Part shown: positions 57,446 to 64,000 of the stretch, one piece after another
Numbering within the stretch: position 1 is the first letter of the stretch
Layout: each line of letters opens with the position of its first letter
DNA from: Mycolicibacterium thermoresistibile
GTDB lineage: Bacteria > Actinomycetota > Actinomycetes > Mycobacteriales > Mycobacteriaceae
NCBI RefSeq assembly: GCF_900187065.1
Contig: NZ_LT906483.1
Coordinates: 2,976,001-3,040,000 of the forward strand
Length of the DNA stretch: 64,000 nt
Direction: 5' to 3'
The notes under the pieces: model-generated
The model's database searches: none
Told to the model about the DNA's origin: nothing
What the model saw: only the letters and a program-made list of their open reading frames with translations
Position numbers and translations under genes: made by a program

Positions 57446-58549
57446 CTAGTCCACGGTCCAGGTGTCTTTACCGCGCAGCAGCGCCTGCAGCGCCTGCGTG
57501 TCGTGGGCCTTGTCCGCCCGGGCGGCGGCGATCTGCGCCCGCGCCGCGTCATCGTAGGTGGGCCGGCTGACCTGCCGGAAGATACCCATCACCATGTGTT
57601 CGAGGTTCTGCTCGGACAACCGGGACAGCGCGAACGCGTAGGCCGGGTCGTCGATCTGGGCGTCGTGCACCACGATCTGCTCGGCGGAGACGTCGGCGGT
57701 CTTGGCGACCTCGAGGCCGTACCCGGACTGGATCACGCAGTACTCCCCGTTGGCGCCGAAGACGATCGGCTCGCCGTGCTTCAGGTTGATCAGCCGTTCC
57801 TCCGAGCCCTCCTTGCGCAGCGCGTCGAAGGATCCGTCGTTGAAGATCGGGCAGTCCTGCATGATCTCGACCAGCGCGGCGCCCCGGTGCTGGGCCGCAC
57901 CGCGCAGCACCTCGGTCAGGCCCTTGCGGTCGGAGTCCAGCGCCCGGCCCACGAAGGTGGCCTCGGCGCCCAGCGCCAGCGACACCGGGTTGAACGGATG
58001 GTCCAACGAGCCCATCGGAGTGGACTTGGTGATCTTGCCCACCTCGGAGGTCGGCGAGTACTGGCCCTTGGTCAGACCGTAGATCCGGTTGTTGAACAAC
58101 AGGATCGTGATGTTCATGTTCCGGCGCAGCGCGTGGATCAGGTGGTTGCCGCCGATCGACAGCGCGTCACCGTCACCGGTCACCACCCACACCGACAGAT
58201 CCGGACGGGCCAGCGCGAGACCGGTCGCGATCGTCGGCGCCCGGCCGTGGATCGAGTGGAAACCGTAGGTCTCCAGGTAGTACGGGAACCGGCTGGAGCA
58301 GCCGATACCACTGATGAACGCGATGTTCTCGCGGCGCAACCCGAGTTCCGGCAGGAAGTTGCGGATCGTGTTGAGGATGACGTAGTCACCGCATCCGGGG
58401 CACCACCGGACCTCCTGGTCGCTGGTGAAGTCCTTGCCCTTCTGGGGCTGGTCGGTGGTGGGCACCCCGGCGGTCTTCGGCAATCCCGCGGGAATGAGCC
58501 CCAGATCAGCACCGATCACGTCAGTCGATGCGCTACTCGCTGTAGTCAT
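57446..58549 (-). CDS. korB: 2-oxoglutarate:ferredoxin oxidoreductase beta subunit
   Basis: 367 aa. Thiamine diphosphate-binding subunit with VVTGDGDALSIGGNHLIHALRRN and [4Fe-4S] ligands in WCPGCGDY and GIGCSS. Works with KorA to make succinyl-CoA from 2-oxoglutarate. The ATG overlaps the korA stop. Confidence 0.94.
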   Translation of the reverse strand: MTTASSASTDVIGADLGLIPAGLPKTAGVPTTDQPQKGKDFTSDQEVRWCPGCGDYVILNTIRNFLPELGLRRENIAFISGIGCSSRFPYYLETYGFHSIHGRAPTIATGLALARPDLSVWVVTGDGDALSIGGNHLIHALRRNMNITILLFNNRIYGLTKGQYSPTSEVGKITKSTPMGSLDHPFNPVSLALGAEATFVGRALDSDRKGLTEVLRGAAQHRGAALVEIMQDCPIFNDGSFDALRKEGSEERLINLKHGEPIVFGANGEYCVIQSGYGLEVAKTADVSAEQIVVHDAQIDDPAYAFALSRLSEQNLEHMVMGIFRQVSRPTYDDAARAQIAAARADKAHDTQALQALLRGKDTWTVD

Positions 58550-60507
58550 GCATTTGCTCCCACGCCAGTATCCACGGTGGCCGCCGCCGCCCGTGCGAGT
58601 TTGGCCTTGTCTGTTTCCTTTTCGCGCAGCGTTCCGTCCAACGCGGCGTCGATGATGCTCTCGACCTCGTCGGCCAGGAAGGCCATGCCTTCGACCTTGG
58701 TGACGGACTGGACGTCCACCAGATACTTGCCCCGGAGCAGCAGCGCGAGCTGTCCGAGGTTCATCTCCGGCAGCACCACCTTCGGGTAGCGACGCAGCAC
58801 CTCACCCAGGTTGGCCGGGAACGGGTTGAGGTGCCGCAGATGCGCCTGGGCGACCTTGATGCCCCGTTGCCGCGCCCGCCGACACGCCTCGCCGATCGGA
58901 CCGTAGGACGAACCCCAGCCCAGCATCAGCAACTCGGCGTCTCCGGTCGGGTCGTCCACCTCCAGATCGGGCACCTTGATGCCGTCGATCTTCTCCTGCC
59001 GCAACCGCACCATCAGGTCGTGGTTCTTGGGTTCGTAGGAGATGTTGCCTGAGCCGTTGGCCTTCTCCAGGCCCCCGATGCGGTGCTCGAGACCGGGCGT
59101 ACCCGGGATGGCGAACTGACGGGCCAGCGTCTCCGGATCGCGGGCGTACGGCGCGAACGGCTCGCCGGCCTTGGCGAACGCGGACTCGATCGGCGGGTAG
59201 CTGGCGATGTCGGGGATCCGCCACGGCTCGGAGCCGTTGGCGATCGCCCCGTCGGACAGGATGACCACCGGCGTGTGATAGGTCACCGCGATCCGGGCGG
59301 CCTCGACGGCGATGTCGAAGCAGTCCGACGGCGACCGCGGCGCCAGCACCGCGACCGGTGATTCGCCGTTGCGGCCGAACATCGTCTGCAGCAGGTCGGC
59401 CTGCTCGGTCTTGGTGGGCAGACCGGTCGACGGGCCGCCGCGCTGGACGTCGATGACGATCAGCGGCAGCTCGGTCATCACCGCCAGCCCCATGGCCTCG
59501 GACTTCAGCGACACCCCGGGGCCCGAGGTACTGGTCACGCCGAGCGCACCACCGTAGGAGGCGCCGATGGCCGCGCCGATCCCGGCGATCTCGTCCTCGG
59601 CCTGGAAGGTGAGGACGTTGAAGTTCTTGTGCTTGGACAGCTCGTGCAGGATGTCCGAGGCGGGGGTGATCGGGTAGGTGCCGAGGATCACCTGGAGATT
59701 TGCGAGATGACCGGCGGCGACGATGCCGTAGGCCAGCGCGGTGTTACCGGAGATCTGCCGGTACTCACCGGACTTCAGCTTGGCCGGCGCGACCTCGTAG
59801 GTGGTGGCGAACGCCTCGGTGGTCTCGCCATAGTTCCAGCCCGCCTTCAGCGCGAGGACGTTGGCCTCGGCGATTTCGGGCTTGCGGGCGAACTTCTCGC
59901 GGATGAAAGCCACGCTGTGGTCGAGTTCGCGGCCGTACATCCACGACAGCAGGCCCAGCGCGAACATGTTCTTGGCACGCTGGCCGTCCTTCTTGGTCGC
60001 GCCGATGGACTCGACCGCCCCGAGCGTCAACGTGGTCATCGGGACGGCGTGCACGACGTAGTCGGACAGTTCGTCGGTTTCCAGCGGGTTGGCTTCGTAT
60101 CCGACCTTGGCCAGGTTGCGCTTGGTGAACTCGTCGGAGTTGGCGATGATCAGCCCGCCGTGCGGGAGGTCGCCGACATTGGCCTTCAGCGCCGCCGGGT
60201 TCATCGCGACCAGCACGTCCGGCCGGTCACCGGCGGTGAGAATGTCGTAGTCGGCGATCTGGATCTGGAACGACGAGACACCGGGCAGTGTGCCCTGAGG
60301 AGCGCGGATCTCGGCCGGATAGTTGGGCTGGGTGGCGAGGTCGTTGCCGAACAGTGCGGCTTCGGAGGTGAACCGGTCACCGGTCAGCTGCATACCGTCG
60401 CCGGAGTCACCCGCGAAGCGGATGACGACTTTTTCCAGTTTCTTTCGCGACGTGCCCGAACCGTTCACCTGCTCGGCCGGATTGGCCCCGTTACCACTCG
60501 GACCCAT
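58546..60507 (-). CDS. korA: 2-oxoglutarate:ferredoxin oxidoreductase alpha/gamma fusion subunit
   Basis: 653 aa: an N-terminal gamma domain (VVIRFAGDSGDGMQLTG) fused to the alpha domain (GNTALAYGIVAAGH, TYPITPASDI, TSGPGVSLKSEAMGLAV), as in Rv2455c. With KorB it gives an NAD-independent bypass in the TCA cycle. First gene of korA-korB-mobA. Confidence 0.94.
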   Translation of the reverse strand: MGPSGNGANPAEQVNGSGTSRKKLEKVVIRFAGDSGDGMQLTGDRFTSEAALFGNDLATQPNYPAEIRAPQGTLPGVSSFQIQIADYDILTAGDRPDVLVAMNPAALKANVGDLPHGGLIIANSDEFTKRNLAKVGYEANPLETDELSDYVVHAVPMTTLTLGAVESIGATKKDGQRAKNMFALGLLSWMYGRELDHSVAFIREKFARKPEIAEANVLALKAGWNYGETTEAFATTYEVAPAKLKSGEYRQISGNTALAYGIVAAGHLANLQVILGTYPITPASDILHELSKHKNFNVLTFQAEDEIAGIGAAIGASYGGALGVTSTSGPGVSLKSEAMGLAVMTELPLIVIDVQRGGPSTGLPTKTEQADLLQTMFGRNGESPVAVLAPRSPSDCFDIAVEAARIAVTYHTPVVILSDGAIANGSEPWRIPDIASYPPIESAFAKAGEPFAPYARDPETLARQFAIPGTPGLEHRIGGLEKANGSGNISYEPKNHDLMVRLRQEKIDGIKVPDLEVDDPTGDAELLMLGWGSSYGPIGEACRRARQRGIKVAQAHLRHLNPFPANLGEVLRRYPKVVLPEMNLGQLALLLRGKYLVDVQSVTKVEGMAFLADEVESIIDAALDGTLREKETDKAKLARAAAATVDTGVGANA

Positions 60508-60751
60508 CCCCCTGCCTTCCGCTCTTCAGCTGCGTCGGACCGGGGTTCGCAGAGCACCAGAACACCAACGGTCCGACGTCACTTGGATTTTTATGTCACT
60601 AGCAGTACCGATTATTGCACTTCTCTTAGGGTGTCCTTTACCCAGCCCCTCGTCGACACGCCGACGATCTGACGCAGAGTCCCAGCTCACACGCGTGAAC
60701 ACCGCCGACATTCAACAAAAGTGTGGTTTTGGTCACGCCAGGAGAATGCCA

Positions 60752-60782
60752 TTCTTAAGAAAAGCAGCTACCGGTCGGTAGC
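60752..60782. promoter_or_regulatory. Adjacent palindromes resembling a repressor operator
   Basis: TTCTTAAGAA (60752-60761), then GCTACCGGTCGGTAGC (60767-60782; 7-bp arms, 2-nt centre). The second resembles TetR-family operators of the TACCG-CGGTA type. The nearest gene start is korA, 245 bp away. M. tuberculosis has a transporter gene (Rv2456c) in this gap, so the site may be left over from a lost gene. Confidence 0.45.
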
Positions 60783-60842
60783 GCGAGTCCGCCCGGTCGG
60801 CGGCCCTGCTCACCGGACGGTCAACCGGTTGCGCCGAGACGT

Positions 60843-60897
60843 GAGACGAAACGCCCCCGCCGTGCGGGGGGGGGGGGGGAGGAGTTTCGGTGGTCTC
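60843..60897. terminator. Hairpin terminator disrupted by a G14 tract
   Basis: The outer arms GAGACGAAAC (60843-60852) and GTTTC (60884-60888) with GTCTC (60893-60897), and inner CCCCC (60854-60858) against Gs, outline a terminator-like stem. The 3' side contains 14 consecutive G (60866-60879), far more than the five C can pair with. This suggests slippage expansion of an original G5-6. It lies about 150 bp past the clpX stop. Confidence 0.55.
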
Positions 60898-60901
60898 TGG
60901 C

Positions 60902-61056
60902 GCGCTCGCCGCTTGATCGTCGTCAGGCGGGTCCGATGGCCTGACTTCTCAACGCGACTCGCTGGCGCTCGCCGCTTGATCGTCGTCAGGCGGGTCCGAT
61001 GGCCTGACTTCTCAACGCGACTCGCTGGCGCTCGCCGCTTGATCGTCGTCAGGCGG
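60902..61056. repeat. 63-bp tandem repeat containing the clpX stop codon
   Basis: Copies at 60902-60964 and 60965-61027 and a partial third copy at 61028-61056 (29 nt). The third copy runs into the end of clpX and includes its TGA (61051-61049) and last two codons. The array is thus a duplication of the clpX 3' end plus 34 bp of downstream DNA. Confidence 0.88.
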
Positions 61057-62329
61057 TCTTGTCGCGGCGTTCGGCGCGCGACGGCTTACGCGGCACGATC
61101 GTCGGCAGGACGTTGTCCAGGACGGTCTCCTTGGTCACCACGACCTTGGCGACGTCGTCGCGGCTGGGGATGTCGTACATCACCGGCAGCAGCACTTCCT
61201 CCATGATCGCGCGCAGGCCACGGGCGCCGGTGCCGCGGTGGATGGCCTGATCGGCGATCGCCTCGAGCGCGTCGTCGGTGAACTCCAGCTCCACACCGTC
61301 CATCTCGAACAGCTTGGTGTACTGCTTGACCAACGCGTTCTTCGGCTTGGACAGGATCTGCACCAGCGAGTTCTTGTCCAGGTTGGTCACCGAGGCGACG
61401 ACCGGCAGCCGGCCGATGAACTCGGGGATCAGCCCGTACTTGATGAGGTCCTCGGGCATGACCTCGGCGAAGTGGTCGGTGGTGTCGATCTCGGACTTGG
61501 AGTGCACCTCGGCACCGAAGCCCAACCCACGTTTGCCGACCCGGTCCTGGACGATCTTCTCCAGCCCGGCGAACGCACCGGCGACGATGAACAGCACATT
61601 GGTGGTGTCGATCTGGATGAACTCCTGATGCGGATGCTTGCGCCCGCCCTGCGGGGGCACCGACGCCTGCGTCCCCTCCAGGATCTTCAGCAGCGCCTGC
61701 TGCACACCCTCACCGGACACATCCCGGGTGATCGACGGGTTCTCGCTCTTGCGGGCGATCTTGTCGACCTCGTCGATGTAGATGATCCCGGTCTCGGCCC
61801 GCTTGACGTCGTAGTCGGCCGCCTGGATCAGCTTCAGCAGGATGTTCTCGACGTCCTCACCGACATAACCGGCTTCGGTCAGCGCCGTCGCATCGGCAAT
61901 CGCGAACGGCACGTTGAGCATCTTGGCCAGCGTCTGCGCGAGGTAGGTCTTGCCGCAGCCGGTGGGCCCGAGCATCAGGATGTTGGACTTGGCCAACTCG
62001 ACCGGCTCGGAACGCGAATCCCGCGACTTCTCACCGGCCTGGATGCGCTTGTAGTGGTTGTAGACGGCGACCGCGAGAGTGCGCTTGGCGCTTTCCTGGC
62101 CGATCACGTAGCTCTCCAGGAACTCGTGGATCTCGGCCGGTTTCGGCAACTCGTCGAGTTTGACCTCGTCGGCGTCGGCCAGCTCTTCTTCGATGATCTC
62201 GTTGCAGAGATCGATGCACTCGTCGCAGATGTACACGCCAGGGCCCGCGATGAGCTTCTTGACCTGCTTCTGACTCTTGCCGCAGAACGAGCACTTCAGC
62301 AGGTCACCGCCGTCTCCAATGCGCGCCAT
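61049..62329 (-). CDS. clpX: ATP-dependent Clp protease ATPase subunit ClpX
   Basis: 426 aa, the M. tuberculosis length. Zinc finger Cys13, Cys16, Cys35, Cys38; Walker A GPTGCGKT at 121-128; Walker [11 protein letters not shown]; pore loop GYVGED. Unfolds substrates for ClpP1P2. The final codons lie in the tandem repeat, but the reading frame is intact. Confidence 0.97.
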   Translation of the reverse strand: MARIGDGGDLLKCSFCGKSQKQVKKLIAGPGVYICDECIDLCNEIIEEELADADEVKLDELPKPAEIHEFLESYVIGQESAKRTLAVAVYNHYKRIQAGEKSRDSRSEPVELAKSNILMLGPTGCGKTYLAQTLAKMLNVPFAIADATALTEAGYVGEDVENILLKLIQAADYDVKRAETGIIYIDEVDKIARKSENPSITRDVSGEGVQQALLKILEGTQASVPPQGGRKHPHQEFIQIDTTNVLFIVAGAFAGLEKIVQDRVGKRGLGFGAEVHSKSEIDTTDHFAEVMPEDLIKYGLIPEFIGRLPVVASVTNLDKNSLVQILSKPKNALVKQYTKLFEMDGVELEFTDDALEAIADQAIHRGTGARGLRAIMEEVLLPVMYDIPSRDDVAKVVVTKETVLDNVLPTIVPRKPSRAERRDKTA

Positions 62330-62702
62330 GGTGGTGAGGTCCTACTTCCTGTTCGCAGTCGGTACTGATCGGTCATACGGGCCGCTCCGGAACCCGCACT
62401 CGGATGTGTTGGTCCCGACGCTACCCGTATGTCCCCACCCGGGGCGACCGATAAAGCCGAATCGCTCGAGTGGGTGTTTCAACTCTCTGCGCCGAACATA
62501 GCGCGTAGCCGCCCGGAGGTGCCCCGGAACGCGCCGCCGTGTCCTTGGCGTGTCGCATGCGTTACCGCATCAACGCCGGACACGACGATGCGCCGGGTGA
62601 ACCGACCAGGCGTCGCGACGTTGGCCCCACCCACGATACCGCCCTGTTCGGCGCCGATGACCTGGGCAGACGGACCTTGGGGCCGGGTCGCCGGGCACCG
62701 TG
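62330..62702. other. Spacer between clpP2 and clpX
   Basis: 373 bp without a recognisable gene. It should hold the clpX promoter. A small dyad ATGCG-TTAC-CGCAT lies at 62557-62570. No ClgR-type box and no clear -10/-35 pair were found. Confidence 0.5.
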
Positions 62703-63365
62703 TCAGGCGGTCTGGGCGGACAGCTTGCGGTACTCCAGGACGGTGTCGATGATGCCGTATTCCTTGGCCTGTTCCGCGGTGAGGATCTTGTCGCGGTCGG
62801 TGTCGCGACGGATCGTCTCGGGATCCTTACCGGTGTGGTGGGCCAGGGTGTGCTCCATCAGGGTGCGCATCCGCTCGACCTCGGCGGCCTGGATCTCCAG
62901 GTCGGAGAACTGGCCCTGAATGACACCGGCGAGCGCAGGCTGGTGGATCAGAACCCGCGCGTTCGGCAGCGCCATCCGCTTGCCCTTGGTGCCGGCCGCC
63001 AGCAGCACCGCCGCGGCCGAGGCGGCCTGGCCGAGGCAGACGGTCTGGATGTCGGCCCGGACGTACTGCATGGTGTCGTAGATCGCCATCAGCGACGTGA
63101 ACGAGCCGCCCGGCGAGTTGATGTACATGGTGATGTCGCGGTCGGGATCCAACGACTCCAGCACCAGCAGCTGGGCCATGACGTCGTTGGCCGACGCGTC
63201 GTCGACCTGCACGCCGAGGAAGATGATGCGTTCCTCGAACAGCTTGTTGTACGGGTTGGACTCCTTGACACCGAAGCTGGAGTGCTCGATGAACGACGGC
63301 AGGATGTAGCGCGCCTGGGGCTGGACGCGGGGATCCAGGTGCGGCGGCAGGTGCAGGTTATGCAT
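62703..63365 (-). CDS. clpP2: ATP-dependent Clp protease proteolytic subunit ClpP2
   Basis: 220 aa. Catalytic Ser116 (GQAASAAAV), His141 (RVLIHQP) and Asp190. The start ATG 63365 has GGAG 6 nt upstream and overlaps the end of clpP1 by 8 nt; ATG 63380 and 63386 are alternatives. Assembles with ClpP1 into the essential mixed tetradecamer. Confidence 0.95.
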   Translation of the reverse strand: MHNLHLPPHLDPRVQPQARYILPSFIEHSSFGVKESNPYNKLFEERIIFLGVQVDDASANDVMAQLLVLESLDPDRDITMYINSPGGSFTSLMAIYDTMQYVRADIQTVCLGQAASAAAVLLAAGTKGKRMALPNARVLIHQPALAGVIQGQFSDLEIQAAEVERMRTLMEHTLAHHTGKDPETIRRDTDRDKILTAEQAKEYGIIDTVLEYRKLSAQTA

Positions 63366-63954
63366 TAGAGACTCCATTGACATCGGCGCGGGTGATGACG
63401 TGGTCGACGAACCCGTATTCGAGCGCCTCCTGCGCGGTGAACCAGCGGTCCCGGTCGGAATCGGCCTCGATACGTTCGATGGGCTGCCCGGTGAACTCGG
63501 CGTTGAGCCGGAACATCTCCTTCTTGATGAGCGCGAACTGCTCGGCCTGGATCGCGATGTCGGCCGCACTACCGGTCACCCCGCCCAACGGCTGGTGCAT
63601 CAGGATGCGGGCGTGCGGCAGCGCGTAGCGCTTGCCCTTGGTTCCGGCGGCGAGCAGGAACTGCCCCATCGAGGCGGCCATGCCCATCGCGTAAGTGGCG
63701 ATGTCGCACGGCGCGAGCACCATCGTGTCGTAGATGGCCATACCGGCGCTGATCGACCCACCCGGGGAGTTGATGTACAGCGAGATGTCCTTGGTCGGGT
63801 CCTCGGCTGCCAGCAGCAGGATCTGGGCGCACAACCGGTTGGCGATCTCGTCGTCCACCTGGGAGCCCAGGAAGATGATGCGCTCGGCGAGCAACCGCTC
63901 GTACACCGAGTCAACCAGGTTGAGCCCCTGTCCCGCGGAACGCATGTCAGTCAC
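63358..63954 (-). CDS. clpP1: ATP-dependent Clp protease proteolytic subunit ClpP1
   Basis: 198 aa. Ser95 (MAASMGQF), His120 (ILMHQP), Asp169. GTG start at 63954; tig would lie upstream, outside the window. Co-translated with clpP2. Confidence 0.96.
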   Translation of the reverse strand: MTDMRSAGQGLNLVDSVYERLLAERIIFLGSQVDDEIANRLCAQILLLAAEDPTKDISLYINSPGGSISAGMAIYDTMVLAPCDIATYAMGMAASMGQFLLAAGTKGKRYALPHARILMHQPLGGVTGSAADIAIQAEQFALIKKEMFRLNAEFTGQPIERIEADSDRDRWFTAQEALEYGFVDHVITRADVNGVSNA

Positions 63955-64000
63955 GACTGGATACCTGCTTTCTTTCCGTCTTGGTAACGCGGCTTCGCTT

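Noticed and set aside
62557..62570. ClgR box upstream of clpX
   Set aside because: ATGCG-TTAC-CGCAT is a dyad but does not fit the ClgR consensus as I know it.

Overview
The window is a 64 kb stretch of high-GC actinobacterial chromosome. Gene content and order match the Mycobacterium tuberculosis region running from about Rv2388c (hemW/hemN) to Rv2461c (clpP1), so the source is a mycobacterium, most likely a rapid-growing Mycolicibacterium. PE/PPE genes, eis, ahpC and other M. tuberculosis-specific genes of this interval are missing. No insertion sequence, prophage, CRISPR array, tRNA or rRNA was seen. All gene assignments come from reading the proteins and comparing them with remembered families; no search was run.

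Layout. 0-9.3 kb is a sulfur assimilation block: hemW (cut by the window edge), sirA-cysH-sirB (sulfite reductase, APS reductase, sirohydrochlorin chelatase), a sulfide:quinone reductase behind two tandem CsoR/CstR-type operators, and the sulfate importer subI-cysT-cysW-cysA on the other strand. Both sulfur operons are headed by a short leaderless ORF ending in a run of cysteine codons, followed by a Shine-Dalgarno sequence that can be sequestered. This is the layout of mycobacterial cysteine-responsive attenuators. 9.3-18.3 kb holds two coupled membrane microproteins, trehalase, cysK-cysE, an amidohydrolase, a CapA-like protein, the lipoprotein lppR and lepA, which has no conventional start codon. 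18.3-25.5 kb holds a PemK/MazF-like protein, a CBS protein, a GNAT acetyltransferase whose start signal is multiplied by a 17-bp tandem repeat, an RNase Z-like hydrolase, rpsT, holA, comEC, comEA and a RidA protein.

25.6-33 kb: a small secreted protein, then the tightly coupled operon nadD-rsfS-gpgP-octT-degV (NAD synthesis, ribosome silencing, methylglucose lipopolysaccharide precursor synthesis), a VWA protein with its MoxR ATPase, and proA. 33-42.5 kb: ribokinase-like gene, enoyl-CoA hydratase, membrane methyltransferase, glutamine-dependent nadE, an isochorismatase-fold hydrolase, a sirtuin, and the rplU-rpmA-obg-proB operon. 42.5-55.9 kb: a long RNase E with a very acidic tail, ndk, a DUF4233 membrane protein, folC, valS, a trans-acting enoyl reductase-like protein, an S9 peptidase and two tandem resuscitation-promoting factors, one with a long structured 5' leader. 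56-64 kb: a noncoding stretch with a Crp-type site, mobA-korB-korA (2-oxoglutarate:ferredoxin oxidoreductase), a decayed-looking intergenic region with a G14 tract and 63-bp tandem repeats at the 3' end of clpX, then clpX, clpP2 and clpP1.

How the genes work together. Imported sulfate (SubI-CysTWA) is reduced by CysH and SirA, with siroheme completed by SirB, and enters cysteine through CysE and CysK. The two polycysteine leaders would let cysteine supply set expression of both operons. Much of the rest is core housekeeping: translation and ribosome assembly, RNA decay, protein turnover by ClpXP1P2, and NAD, folate and proline synthesis.
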